From CAZLFA01 sp964558665 (GTDB taxonomy: Bacteria; Desulfobacterota; Syntrophia; Syntrophales; PHBD01): DNA of 64,000 nucleotides. The position numbers and the translations under genes were made by a program. The DNA lies in assembly GCA_964558665.1 (NCBI GenBank), contig CAZLFA010000009.1:15246-79245 (forward strand). The letters run 5' to 3'. Numbering within the stretch: the first letter of the stretch is position 1; every line of letters begins with the position of its first letter. The notes beneath the pieces are model-generated. The model had not been told where the DNA came from. It searched no databases and worked only from the letters and a program-made list of their open reading frames with translations. Of the stretch, positions 53,960-63,257 are shown in pieces.

Positions 53960-54929
53960 GATTGAGAATCTCCGCTGCCTCTTTGGCAAAGTAGGTGAGG
54001 ATTATGTCGGCCCCGGCGCGTTTGATAGCGGTCAGCGATTCCATCATGGCGCGCTCGCCGTCCAGCCAGCCCATATTGGCCGCCGCCTTGATCATGGCGA
54101 ACTCGCCGCTTACATTATATGCCGCGATGGGAAGATCGAACTCCTCGCGGGCGCGGCGAATAATGTCCAGATAAGGCAGTGCCGGTTTGACCATGATGAT
54201 GTCGGCGCCTTCATTGACGTCAAGCGAAATCTCCCGTATCGCCTCATCGCTGTTGGCGGGGTCCATCTGATATGCCCTGCGGTCTCCGAACTGGGGTGCG
54301 CTTTCAGCCGCTTCACGGAAGGGGCCATAGAAACATGATGCGTATTTTGCCGAATAGGCCATGATCGGAACGGTCTCAAAACCGGATTCATCAAGCCCTT
54401 CGCGGATGGCTGCAATCTGCCCGTCCATCATGGCCGACGGGGCAACCATGTCGGCGCCCGCCCTGGCGTGGGATACCGCCGTCTCGGCAAGAACCTCCAA
54501 AGTGGCATCGTTGTCCACGTCATCCTTGTCGAGCATGCCGCAGTGTCCATGGCTTGTGTACTCGCACAGGCAGACATCCGTTATTATCAGTATGTCCGGC
54601 GCTTTGTCCTTGATCTCCTTCACGGCCTTCTGAATGATGCCGTCCTTGGCAAAGGCCCCGGAAGCCAGTTCGTCCTTTTTGTCAGGGATGCCGAACAGCA
54701 GCACCGCGGGGATGCCCATATCTTTGACTGCTTTAACCTCCTTTACGAGATGATCGACGGACATCTGATAATTGCCCGGCATGGAACCGATGGGCTTCTT
54801 GACGCCCTTGCCCGTCACTGCAAATAACGGGTACACAAAGTCGTCAACCGAAAGCTTCGTTTCCCTCACCATCCTTCGCAGGTTTTCACTCTTTCTCATT
54901 CTCCTGGGTCGATAATCCGGATAATACAT
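53949..54929 (-). CDS. hemB: porphobilinogen synthase (delta-aminolevulinate dehydratase)
   Basis: This enzyme joins two aminolevulinate molecules into porphobilinogen. The 326 residues have Schiff-base lysines in AYSAKYASCFYGP and MVKPALPYLD. The Cys cluster CLCEYTSHGHC matches the zinc-dependent type. It lies between ahbC and ahbD, as recalled for Desulfovibrio. Confidence 0.97.
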   Translation of the reverse strand: MYYPDYRPRRMRKSENLRRMVRETKLSVDDFVYPLFAVTGKGVKKPIGSMPGNYQMSVDHLVKEVKAVKDMGIPAVLLFGIPDKKDELASGAFAKDGIIQKAVKEIKDKAPDILIITDVCLCEYTSHGHCGMLDKDDVDNDATLEVLAETAVSHARAGADMVAPSAMMDGQIAAIREGLDESGFETVPIMAYSAKYASCFYGPFREAAESAPQFGDRRAYQMDPANSDEAIREISLDVNEGADIIMVKPALPYLDIIRRAREEFDLPIAAYNVSGEFAMIKAAANMGWLDGERAMMESLTAIKRAGADIILTYFAKEAAEILNRGR

Positions 54930-54970
54930 GTCAGACTCCTTTGGCTGTTTGCTTGTTGATAGTATGTTTT

Positions 54971-56152
54971 TTATCCGCTTATTTCTTCATCTGTCAGGAA
55001 GCAGGCCGGGTCGGGGGACCAGATGTCTCCGGTAATCGCTTCGGCGCGGGAGCGGAAATTCCCTCCGCAGACATCCAGCCAGCGGCAGGATGCGCAACGG
55101 CCCTTCACATGCGGCTTTTTATCTTTAAGTCCGGCCATCAGGGGATTGCTAAGATCAGTCCAGATTTCACTGAAGGGGCGCTTTTTCACGTTTCCGAAGG
55201 ATATGCCCCGCCAGAACTGATCGGGATGCACCTCTCCGTCCCAGCTTATGCAGCCTATGCCGTTGCCGGAGCTGTTGCCTTCGTTCATCCTGAGCAGTTC
55301 CAGAACCTCTGCCGCCCGGGCAGGATCTTCCTTGAGCAGACGCAGATAGATGTACGGGCCGTCCGCGTGGTTGTCGACCGTGAGAATCTCCTTCTCCATG
55401 CCCCTTGAGAAAAGGTCTCCGGTGCGATCCAGAATCAGATCGATGAGATTTCTTGTCTCGGCGTGTGAAAGGTCTTCGTTTATGAGCTTCGATCCCCGCC
55501 CCGCGTAAACCAGGTGATAGAAACAGCAGCGGGGGATATTTTCTTTCTCCAGCAGATCGAATATGGCGGGTACATCGTCCGCGTTGTGGCGGTTGATCGT
55601 GAAGCGCACGCCGACCTTGATTCCCGCATCCCGGCACGTCCTGATGCCGGCCATAGTGGCTTTGAAGGCGCCTTTTGTGCCCCGGAAACGGTCATGAGTC
55701 TCTTCCATGCCGTCCAGACTCACACCGATGTAGGAAAGCCCTATCTTTTTGAAGACGGCGGCATTTTGCGGCGTCAGGAGCGAGCCGTTTGTCGAGATAA
55801 CGGCTCTCATTCCCCTGCTTACCGCATGCTGCGCAAGTTCGGGCAGATCGGGACGCATCAGCGGCTCGCCGCCGGAAAAGAGCAGTACCGGCGATCCGAA
55901 CGCCGCCAGATCGTCGATCATCATCCGCGCCTCTTCCGTGCTCAGCTCTCCCTCGTATTTAACGTTGCGTGAATTTGAATAACAGTGGATGCACTTCAGG
56001 TTGCACGTCCTGGTCATGTTCCAGACGACAACGGGCCGCTTGTCCTTTGAAAACTGGAGCAGGTGAGAGGGCAGTTTTCCGGATTCCCTGTTGTAGCGCA
56101 GGACATCGGCGGGCTCCACCGCCCCGCAGTATAATTTTGAGATGCCTATCAT
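54971..56152 (-). CDS. ahbC: 12,18-didecarboxysiroheme deacetylase AhbC (radical SAM)
   Basis: This enzyme removes two acetate side chains from didecarboxysiroheme to give Fe-coproporphyrin III. The 393-residue sequence opens MIGISKLYCGAVEPAD, the hallmark of this family. The radical SAM motif is CNLKCIHC, and the C-terminal cluster is CASCRWLDVCGGN. It overlaps the cobA-hemD stop by four bases (56149-56152) and precedes hemB. Confidence 0.92.
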   Translation of the reverse strand: MIGISKLYCGAVEPADVLRYNRESGKLPSHLLQFSKDKRPVVVWNMTRTCNLKCIHCYSNSRNVKYEGELSTEEARMMIDDLAAFGSPVLLFSGGEPLMRPDLPELAQHAVSRGMRAVISTNGSLLTPQNAAVFKKIGLSYIGVSLDGMEETHDRFRGTKGAFKATMAGIRTCRDAGIKVGVRFTINRHNADDVPAIFDLLEKENIPRCCFYHLVYAGRGSKLINEDLSHAETRNLIDLILDRTGDLFSRGMEKEILTVDNHADGPYIYLRLLKEDPARAAEVLELLRMNEGNSSGNGIGCISWDGEVHPDQFWRGISFGNVKKRPFSEIWTDLSNPLMAGLKDKKPHVKGRCASCRWLDVCGGNFRSRAEAITGDIWSPDPACFLTDEEISG

Positions 56153-57675
56153 TTATTCCTCTTGTAATAGTTTACCAGCGATGAAACAAGACCGGGGATC
56201 GTGTACTGATCCTGCACAATGTCGATGCGTAACCCCGCCTTCTTCGCGGCATCGGCTGTAATCGGCCCGATGGCGGCAATCCTGACGCGCTCCGGCAAGG
56301 CAAAATCCCCGCCCATGATATCCAGGAAACCCTTGACCGTGGAGGGGCTGGTGAAGGTGATTACGTCCACCTTTTCCTCCTTCAGCAGGCTGATGAATTC
56401 GGTTTTATCCGTATCGGCGCTGATCGTGCGGTATGCGTCGGCAACCCGGACTCCGGCTCCCAGTTTTTCCAGCCCCCGCGGGATTACATCCCTGGCGACT
56501 TCAGCACGGGGGAGCAGAATATTGCTGCCGCGTATATCTATCTTTTCAAAAGCCCTGACGACGCCCTCGGATATAAATGTTTCGGGAACGAGATCGACCC
56601 TTATCCCCAATGCCTCAACCGCGTCCGCCGTGGCCGGCCCTATCGTGCAGATGCGGATGCCCTTCATCTCTCTGACGTCTCCTCCTTTTTCCTTCAGTCG
56701 CCGGAAGAAAAAGCGGACGCCGTTGGCACTCGTGAAGATTATCCACTGAAACGAAGCCAGCTCTTCAAGGGCCTCATCAAGCTTATTCCAGCTTTGCGGC
56801 GGCGCGATGTGTATTGTCGGAAAATGGATTACCCGCGCTCCCTGCTCATGAAGCAGCTCCGCAAATGATTCAGACTGAATCGCAGGACGGGTAATCACGA
56901 CGCCTTTGCCGAAAAGCGGCTTGTCTTCAAACCAGTTCAGCATCTGTCTGAGATTGACCACACCGCCCACGACAAAGATCACCGGTGGTGTGAAGCGGCT
57001 CTGTTGCGCCTTTTGCACTATGTCGCCCAGCGTCCCTGTGAGCGTCTGCTGATCGGCAGTCGTTCCCCATCTTATCAGTGCCGCCGGCGTTTCTTCCGGC
57101 TTTCCCTGTTCAATGAGGCTTTGCACGATTCGGGAGAGGTTTTTCACACCCATGAGAAAAACCAGCGTGCCCATGCGGGTCAGCGCCTGCCAGTCGATGT
57201 CGCTTTTTTCCTTGGTGGGATCTTCGTGACCGGTCACAAACGTCAATGTTGATGTGTAGCCTCTGTGCGTCAGCGGTATCCCTGCATAGGCAGGCACGGC
57301 GACAGCGGATGTGACGCCCGGCACAACCTCGAAGGGGATGCCTGCGCGGGACAGAACCTCGGCTTCCTCGCCGCCGCGCCCGAAAACAAACGGGTCGCCG
57401 CCTTTGAGTCTGGCGACAGTCCGTCCCTGCCGTGCCTCTTCAACCAGCCTGCGGTTTATCTCCTCCTGGGAGAGGGTGTGATCGCAGCCCTTCTTCCCTG
57501 CATATATCAGGCGAATGGATGCCTTGGCGTGAACAAGTATTTCTTCGCTTACCAGGTGGTCATAAATGATGACATCGGCCTCCCTGATGCAGCGAAGCCC
57601 CTTGACGGTGATCAGGCCGGGATCTCCCGGACCGGCACCGATAATATACACAAAACCTTTTTCTGACACATTCAC
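56149..57675 (-). CDS. cobA-hemD: fused uroporphyrinogen-III C-methyltransferase/synthase (CobA-HemD)
   Basis: This 508-residue two-domain enzyme carries SUMT at about residues 1-245 (VYIIGAGPGDPGLITVKG, RLKGGDPFVFGRGGEE, GVTSAVAVPAYAGIPLTHRG). It methylates uroporphyrinogen III to precorrin-2. HemD spans about 255-508 (GKGVVITRPAIQS, FTSANGVRFF) and closes hydroxymethylbilane into uroporphyrinogen III. The fusion orders two consecutive steps, HemD then CobA, and steers flux to siroheme. hemC lies just upstream by six bases. Confidence 0.95.
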   Translation of the reverse strand: MNVSEKGFVYIIGAGPGDPGLITVKGLRCIREADVIIYDHLVSEEILVHAKASIRLIYAGKKGCDHTLSQEEINRRLVEEARQGRTVARLKGGDPFVFGRGGEEAEVLSRAGIPFEVVPGVTSAVAVPAYAGIPLTHRGYTSTLTFVTGHEDPTKEKSDIDWQALTRMGTLVFLMGVKNLSRIVQSLIEQGKPEETPAALIRWGTTADQQTLTGTLGDIVQKAQQSRFTPPVIFVVGGVVNLRQMLNWFEDKPLFGKGVVITRPAIQSESFAELLHEQGARVIHFPTIHIAPPQSWNKLDEALEELASFQWIIFTSANGVRFFFRRLKEKGGDVREMKGIRICTIGPATADAVEALGIRVDLVPETFISEGVVRAFEKIDIRGSNILLPRAEVARDVIPRGLEKLGAGVRVADAYRTISADTDKTEFISLLKEEKVDVITFTSPSTVKGFLDIMGGDFALPERVRIAAIGPITADAAKKAGLRIDIVQDQYTIPGLVSSLVNYYKRNK

Positions 57676-57681
57676 CTCATT

Positions 57682-58611
57682 TTATGTACTATAGAATTCG
57701 TTTAGAATAGCCTGCCCGCCTTTTTGCAGTATATCCTCGGCCAGCTTTGTCCCGAGATTGGAGAACTCTTCAACCGGACCGTGGATCGTCTCTGAGATAA
57801 AAGTTTGTCCGTCAAGGCTTGACAGAAGTCCGCGTACAGTCATCATCAGCCCTTCCTGTCTGGCGTATGCCGCTATCGGCAACTGACAGCCTCCCCCCAT
57901 CTTTTTCAGAAAAGCCCTCTCGGCATGGACCTCCAGCCAGGTTTTCGAATCGTTGAGAAAGGAGACGATTTCATAACTCTTCTTGTCGCCGCTGCGCAGT
58001 TCGATGGCGAGAGCCCCCTGGCCTGCCGACGGCACCATCATCTCCACGGGAATAAACTGGGAAACCTTCTTCTGCCAGCCCATGCGCCTCATACCGGCGG
58101 CGGCAACAATAATTCCCTCCAGATTATCCGTCTCTATCTTTTTGATCCTGGTGTCCAGGTTGCCCCTGAGGGGGACGATTTCGATGTCGGGCAGCAGCCT
58201 GCCGATTTGAATCCCGCGTCGCAGAGACCCTGTTCCGATTCGCGCCCCCTGAGGCATGTTTTCCAATTTGCGGTGATGTCTCGATATGAGAACGTCACGC
58301 GGGTCTTCTCTGGGGGGCGTTGCCGCTATGATGAGCCCTTCAGGCAGTTCCGAAGGAACATCTTTCATGCTGTGTACGGCCATGTCGATTTCATCATTGA
58401 GCAGGGCTTCTTCTATCTCCTTGACGAAAACCCCCTTTCCTCCGATTTTGACCAGGGAGATGTCCTGCATAATGTCTCCCTTCGTCTTGATAATCCGGAC
58501 CTGGATTTCAATTCCCGGTGTGCGGCTCGTTATCAGTCTGACAATGATGTTTGTCTGCCTCATGGCCAGAGTGCTTCCTCTTGTGCCGATTCTCAGTGTC
58601 TTCTTTCTGAT
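57682..58611 (-). CDS. hemC: hydroxymethylbilane synthase (porphobilinogen deaminase), unusual start
   Basis: This enzyme polymerises four porphobilinogens. The reading frame reaches back past the first ATG (58563) to include LRIGTRGSTLAMRQ, the conserved N-terminus, then GGKGVFVKEIEEALL and the cofactor Cys in MGGGCQLPIAAY. Starting there gives about 309 residues, the normal length. No ATG, GTG or TTG lies between the conserved N-terminus and the in-frame TGA upstream. AGGAGG (58622-58617) sits five bases before an ATC codon at 58611-58609, so ATC initiation, a CTG at 58596, or a base error is implied. Confidence 0.88.
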   Translation of the reverse strand: MRKKTLRIGTRGSTLAMRQTNIIVRLITSRTPGIEIQVRIIKTKGDIMQDISLVKIGGKGVFVKEIEEALLNDEIDMAVHSMKDVPSELPEGLIIAATPPREDPRDVLISRHHRKLENMPQGARIGTGSLRRGIQIGRLLPDIEIVPLRGNLDTRIKKIETDNLEGIIVAAAGMRRMGWQKKVSQFIPVEMMVPSAGQGALAIELRSGDKKSYEIVSFLNDSKTWLEVHAERAFLKKMGGGCQLPIAAYARQEGLMMTVRGLLSSLDGQTFISETIHGPVEEFSNLGTKLAEDILQKGGQAILNEFYST

Positions 58612-58640
58612 GATGTCCTCCTCTTTGCGGTGTACTTGCG

Positions 58641-59912
58641 TCAGTGGTTGTCATCAAGGCCGAACAGCCTCCGGATTGCTGCTACGTAAGGCGTTGCCGA
58701 TCTGTCATTGCTCTCCTCCTTAAGGCCGATCATCGGCTCATGGAGGATCTTGTTGACTATGGAGCCGGTAAGAATTTCAATGTTTTTCCGGTCCTCCTCG
58801 CTTAGATTTCTAAGCCAGGATGAAGATTTGTCCAGCTCTTTTTTCATGATGCCTTCCATCTTTTCCCGTAACGAAACAATAGTAGGCACCACCTCCAGGC
58901 TGTTGATCCATGCGGTGTGCCTGGCAAGCTCCTCCTCGACGATCTCCTCTGCTCTGGCCGCCTCCGTCTTGCGGTTCTGCAGGTTTTCATCCGCTATCTC
59001 CTGCAGATTGTCGATGTTGTAAAGATAGACGTTGTCAATGCTTCCTGCTGAAGGCTCAATGTCCCGCGGTACGGCTATGTCGATGAGGAAAAGCAGGCGA
59101 TTCCTGCGCTTCTTCATGGCGGCCGTTATCATGGTTTCCGTTAAAATGCAGCCGGAAGCGCCCGTTGAGCTGATCACGATATCTGCCTCCTGCAGTCTTT
59201 CCTGAATGCGATCGAACTCGACCGGAGAGGCGTTAAACAGCGCGGCCATTTCCAGCGCCCTTTCATAGGTGCGGTTGGCGACCAGGAGACGCTCAACGCC
59301 GTTGGCGATCAGGTGGCGGGCGGCCAGTTCCGACATCTCTCCGGCGCCTATCAGCAGAATGGTCTTGCCTTTAAGGCTGCTGAAAATCTTTTTGGCAAGT
59401 TCGACAGCGGCGAAGCTCACGGACACGGCATTGGCGGCAATCCCCGTCTCCGTGCGGATCCGTTTGGCGACCTGGAACGCATGGTGCAGTATCCTGTTCA
59501 TGATGATCCCGGTCGTTTTATTGTCCACTGCCTTGCGGTACGCTTCCTTGACCTGGCCCAGAATCTGCGGCTCCCCGATCACCAGAGAATCAAGGCTGGA
59601 TGCCACCTTGAAAAGATGCCTTACGGCGTCCCGGTCTTTGTAGACATAAAGGCATGAGGACATCTCGTCGCGGGTAAGATTGCCGTGATTGAAAACAAAC
59701 GATTTCAATTCTTCCGTTGCCTTCATGTCTTCGTCGGCTCCGGCGATGACCTCCACGCGGTTGCAGGTCGAAAGATACAAGGCCTCTTTTATCAAACCGG
59801 TTTTCATGATTTCGCTGAGAGGGAATGTCCCTTCGCCGCACGCGATAGAAAGCCTTTCCCTGATCTCCAGGGGGGCTGTTATATGGTTCATGCCGACGAG
59901 AATAATATTCAT
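58641..59912 (-). CDS. hemA: glutamyl-tRNA reductase
   Basis: This is the first committed step of C5 tetrapyrrole synthesis, reducing Glu-tRNA to glutamate semialdehyde. About 423 residues have NHITAPLEIRERLSI, the catalytic Cys in LSTCNRVEV, an NADPH fold with LLIGAGEMSEL, and a C-terminal dimerisation helix. The ATG at 59912 lies one base after the ccsA-like stop. An in-frame start 51 bases upstream would lie inside that gene and is rejected. No hemL is in the window. Confidence 0.97.
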   Translation of the reverse strand: MNIILVGMNHITAPLEIRERLSIACGEGTFPLSEIMKTGLIKEALYLSTCNRVEVIAGADEDMKATEELKSFVFNHGNLTRDEMSSCLYVYKDRDAVRHLFKVASSLDSLVIGEPQILGQVKEAYRKAVDNKTTGIIMNRILHHAFQVAKRIRTETGIAANAVSVSFAAVELAKKIFSSLKGKTILLIGAGEMSELAARHLIANGVERLLVANRTYERALEMAALFNASPVEFDRIQERLQEADIVISSTGASGCILTETMITAAMKKRRNRLLFLIDIAVPRDIEPSAGSIDNVYLYNIDNLQEIADENLQNRKTEAARAEEIVEEELARHTAWINSLEVVPTIVSLREKMEGIMKKELDKSSSWLRNLSEEDRKNIEILTGSIVNKILHEPMIGLKEESNDRSATPYVAAIRRLFGLDDNH

Positions 59913-59913
59913 A

Positions 59914-60732
59914 TCAGATAAAAAACCTGTGAATTGTTGAAAAAAACATCTTCTCAACGGCAAAAAGGATCAAAAGTATGATCAGTGCAAAGGATGAAAA
60001 GACGGCCGCTTTGTGACCCTTCCATCCGATGGCCAGTCTCTGGTGCAGGAGAAACGCATAGGTCACCCATGCGATCAGCGTCCAGGTCAGCTTGGGGTCC
60101 CATTGCCAGGGGCTGCCCCATGCCGTTCTTGCCCACAGCGAACCCGTAACGACGCCGAATGTCAGAAGAGGAAATCCCCACAGAAGACAGAGGTGGTTGA
60201 TGTTATCCAGGTCCTTGAGGGGCGGCAGAAATCTGATGAAGCGGCTAGACTTCTTTTTCTTCAGGAGCCCGTCCTGGATCAGGTACATCAGGCCGGCGCA
60301 GGAGGCGAGTGCGAACAGGGCTTCCCCGGCGATGGACAGAATCACATGAGCGACAACCATGCCCCCTTCCAGTGTCTGCGGTATCAGCGCCACACCCTCC
60401 ATCCGCGTAAAAGCGATTGCCGCCAGCAGAAAAACGACCGGCGATACAAAGGCCCCCAGCACGCGGGTCTTTGTTTTCACCTGAAAGGCCAGATAGGCGG
60501 CGGTCATGATCCAGGCGGAAAAGGAGAGGGTTTCGTACATGCCGATAACCGGCACGCGGCTTGTCGTCATCCATCTCAGGAGAAGCGAGGCTGTATGAAA
60601 GGCAAAGGCAGCCGTAAGAGTCCAGGTGGAGACCCTGGCAATGGTTACCCTCCTGACGAGGAGGGACGCTGTGTATCCAAGGGAACTGATAAGATAGGCG
60701 AGAAGCGCAATCTTTAACAGGCTGATATCCAT
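59914..60732 (-). CDS. cytochrome c assembly protein CcsA/HemX-like
   Basis: This 272-residue membrane protein has about eight helices. The WWD-type motif reads WGSPWQWDPKLTWTLIAW (about 220-240), the heme-handling signature, and conserved His residues lie in neighbouring helices. It is placed between the precorrin-2 dehydrogenase and hemA, where HemX is often found; HemX affects glutamyl-tRNA reductase levels in Bacillus. No ccsB/ResB is adjacent, so the HemX role is preferred over cytochrome assembly. Confidence 0.85.
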   Translation of the reverse strand: MDISLLKIALLAYLISSLGYTASLLVRRVTIARVSTWTLTAAFAFHTASLLLRWMTTSRVPVIGMYETLSFSAWIMTAAYLAFQVKTKTRVLGAFVSPVVFLLAAIAFTRMEGVALIPQTLEGGMVVAHVILSIAGEALFALASCAGLMYLIQDGLLKKKKSSRFIRFLPPLKDLDNINHLCLLWGFPLLTFGVVTGSLWARTAWGSPWQWDPKLTWTLIAWVTYAFLLHQRLAIGWKGHKAAVFSSFALIILLILFAVEKMFFSTIHRFFI

Positions 60733-61397
60733 TAAAACTCCAATATTATCTCTTTGCCGGTCAGATCCCGGATGATCTGCAGGGTGCGATCATGATCCTT
60801 CTCGCGGATTGCTTCCAGGATGTCCGAGTTGAGGACGGCTTCGAACAGTTTCCTGTTCTCATCCGATGCCGCTCCTGCGGCCACGATCTTTTCTCTTAGC
60901 GACCCCAGAATATTGAGAAGCACGGCGTATTCCGGTCCGTAGCGTTTTTCCATTTCCAGGCGGAGTTTCTTTGCCAGCGCCGGGCTTTTGCCGCCGGTGG
61001 AGATCGATATGGAAAGGTCTCCGCGGTTCATCACCGAGGGCAGGATAAAGTCGCAGTGTTCAGGGTCATCCACAATATTTACCATAATGCCGAGCGAACG
61101 GGCGTCTCCGGCAATGATCTCATTGATTTCGTTCCGGTCGGTTGCGCCTATGACCATGAAGGCATCCCGCAGGTGTGCGGCGTCGTAATCGGCTTCTATG
61201 TGGGAGATGGTGTGTTTTTCTTTCATGGCCATCATTTCCGCGGACAGCCCTCTGCTCACCACCGTCACGCGGGCTCCGCACCGGACAAGACGCTGTGCCT
61301 TGCGGGCGGCAACTTCGCCGCCCCCGATGATGACGCAGTGACGGTTCGAGACATCGAGGCAAACCGGATAGTACGCAACATTTTGTTCTTCTTGCAT
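60732..61397 (-). CDS. precorrin-2 dehydrogenase/sirohydrochlorin ferrochelatase (Met8/CysG-N type)
   Basis: This 221-residue protein oxidises precorrin-2 to sirohydrochlorin and may insert iron. It has NAD-fold IIGGGEVAARKAQRL (about 20-32), the catalytic Asp region VNIVDDPEHCDF, and STGGKSPALAKKLR. This provides siroheme for the Ahb enzymes downstream. It is the first gene of the heme run, and its stop shares a base with the next start. Divergent from prmA. Confidence 0.92.
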   Translation of the reverse strand: MQEEQNVAYYPVCLDVSNRHCVIIGGGEVAARKAQRLVRCGARVTVVSRGLSAEMMAMKEKHTISHIEADYDAAHLRDAFMVIGATDRNEINEIIAGDARSLGIMVNIVDDPEHCDFILPSVMNRGDLSISISTGGKSPALAKKLRLEMEKRYGPEYAVLLNILGSLREKIVAAGAASDENRKLFEAVLNSDILEAIREKDHDRTLQIIRDLTGKEIILEF

Positions 61398-61459
61398 AAG
61401 CAGCGCCGAAAATATTTAATATCACAAGCTATCATGAAGATTTTTAAAATTCAAGCGGC

Positions 61460-61488
61460 TTGAAATATTGATCGAAAGAGGTTATAAG
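61460..61488 (+). promoter_or_regulatory. promoter of prmA
   Basis: TTGAAA (61460-61465), 17 bases, TATAAG (61483-61488) lie about 33 bases before the prmA ATG. It is a good sigma-70 match. Confidence 0.6.
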
Positions 61489-61520
61489 ATACAATCAACA
61501 AGAGACAAAGGAGTTTCCTG

Positions 61521-62468
61521 ATGCCTGATACAAAAGGTGGAACGAACAAGGAAAGGTGGCTTAAGATAGACATGTCGGCGCCGTCCGAAATGGTGGATGC
61601 CCTTTCAAATTTCATTACGGAACTGGGCGCCCAGGGTGTCTATCAGGAAACTCTGGAACCGCAGTCACCGGGGGATTTTCCGGAGCCCCCCGCCCTTGAG
61701 AACATCAAGGCCTACCTGCCCGCAGACGTAAGGGTTGACAAGCGCATCAATCAGTTGAAATCCTATATTGCCTGCCTTTCGGAAATCTTTCCGGAACTCC
61801 CCGCCGCGGGTTTTACGACCGAGATTATCGATGATCCCAATTGGGGAGAAGAATGGAAAAAATATTTCAAGCCTCTGAGAGTCAGCCGGAATATCGTTAT
61901 CAAGCCTACCTGGGAACGCTATACGCCCGCGGGTCACGATATTGTGATTGAAATAGATCCGGGCATGGCGTTCGGAACGGGGCAGCATGCATCCACCAGA
62001 ATGTGCCTGGAGGCAATCGAGGACATCATGCTGAAGGAAAGGCCCGCCCGTAAATGGCGCGTTCTGGATGTGGGCACGGGAACAGGCATTCTCGGCATTG
62101 CCTGTGCCAGCCTGGGCGCGACGCGGGTGGTATGCGTGGACATAGACAAAAAGGCCACGGAGATTGCGCTGGAAAATGTGGCGATCAATCAGGTGGAAGA
62201 CCGCGTGGAGATCGTCAATCGCGACGTGGCCTCGATTAAGGAAACATTCAACCTGATCATAGCAAACCTGACGGCGCAGGTTCTGATAAAGCAGCGGACG
62301 CATCTGCTTAATCTGCTGGAGCAGGGGGGCTTCCTCGTCATTTCGGGCATTATCGAACAGAACAAATGCGACATAGAAGCAAAGTTCCTTGCCGATCCTC
62401 TGGTCTCCGTCCGCGTTATTTCTGAAAAGGAATGGGTTTGCTATGTGCTCCGCCACAAGGGGGCATAA
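61521..62468 (+). CDS. prmA: ribosomal protein L11 methyltransferase
   Basis: This 315-residue SAM-dependent methyltransferase modifies ribosomal protein L11. An N-terminal substrate domain leads to DPGMAFGTGQHASTRMCLE and the SAM motif VLDVGTGTGILGIACASLGA. NLTAQVLI carries the NPPY-like position. AAGGAG lies before the ATG. rsmE follows by three bases, as in many genomes. Confidence 0.95.
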   Translation: MPDTKGGTNKERWLKIDMSAPSEMVDALSNFITELGAQGVYQETLEPQSPGDFPEPPALENIKAYLPADVRVDKRINQLKSYIACLSEIFPELPAAGFTTEIIDDPNWGEEWKKYFKPLRVSRNIVIKPTWERYTPAGHDIVIEIDPGMAFGTGQHASTRMCLEAIEDIMLKERPARKWRVLDVGTGTGILGIACASLGATRVVCVDIDKKATEIALENVAINQVEDRVEIVNRDVASIKETFNLIIANLTAQVLIKQRTHLLNLLEQGGFLVISGIIEQNKCDIEAKFLADPLVSVRVISEKEWVCYVLRHKGA

Positions 62469-62471
62469 GCC

Positions 62472-63236
62472 TTGACGCATCCCCGCATTTACTTTCCCCG
62501 ATGCCTCGACAAGAATGAACTGTGCAGGATATCGGGAGAGCAGCGGCATTATCTGAAGACCGTCCTGCGCATGAAAACAGGAGAAACTATTATCCTCTTT
62601 GACGGCAGAGGATCAGAGTATGAAGGCATCATCAGGCAGGAAAGCGAAGATGACCTTGTTGTAGAAGTTGTCAGCCGCAGCGCAGCGCCCGGCAGTAATT
62701 CAGTCAGAATCACACTGTGTCAATCAATCCCGAAGGCGGCAAAGATGGATTTTATCATCCAGAAGGGGACGGAGTTGGGGGTGCATAGAATCATCCCTTT
62801 TATTTCCGGCAGATCTGTGCCGAAAATATCGGATGACAAGGCGCATCTGAAAATTGAAAGATGGCGGAAGATCGCGCTGGAGGCATGCAAACAATCACGG
62901 CGCGCGCATCTGCCCGTCATCGACGAGATTTCAGATTTTAATCAGATGATCGCGCAGATATCCGGAGACAGCCTGAAGATTATCCTCTGGGAGGAGGAGG
63001 AATCAAGGGGCCTGAGACAGGCGCTCGCGGATGAAAGCGGCAGAGGTGCGGAGGAGATAGTCATTGCCATAGGCCCGGAAGGCGGATTCACGAGAGAGGA
63101 AATCGCTAAGGCGGCGGGCCTTGGTTTTATATCAGCCGGTCTGGGCAGGTGCATACTGAGGCTGGAAACGGCTGCGCTTGCGGCGCTGACTATCGTGCAA
63201 TATGAGAAGGGCGTCATCGGATCTCTGAACGGATAA
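62472..63236 (+). CDS. rsmE: 16S rRNA m3U1498 methyltransferase
   Basis: This 254-residue SPOUT-class enzyme methylates U1498 of 16S rRNA. It has a PUA-like N-terminus (HYLKTVLRMKTGETIILFDG), KMDFIIQKGTELGVHRIIPF and the SAM knot motif AIGPEGGFTREEI with LGRCILRLETA. The TTG start lies three bases after the prmA stop, so reinitiation is likely. Confidence 0.94.
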   Translation: MTHPRIYFPRCLDKNELCRISGEQRHYLKTVLRMKTGETIILFDGRGSEYEGIIRQESEDDLVVEVVSRSAAPGSNSVRITLCQSIPKAAKMDFIIQKGTELGVHRIIPFISGRSVPKISDDKAHLKIERWRKIALEACKQSRRAHLPVIDEISDFNQMIAQISGDSLKIILWEEEESRGLRQALADESGRGAEEIVIAIGPEGGFTREEIAKAAGLGFISAGLGRCILRLETAALAALTIVQYEKGVIGSLNG

Positions 63237-63257
63237 CAGCAGAAGGAGCAATAACAG

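Noticed and set aside
57682..58563. hemC as a truncated pseudogene starting at the ATG at 58563
   Set aside because: The frame continues upstream through the conserved N-terminal motif to a good ribosome site, so the gene looks intact apart from its start codon.
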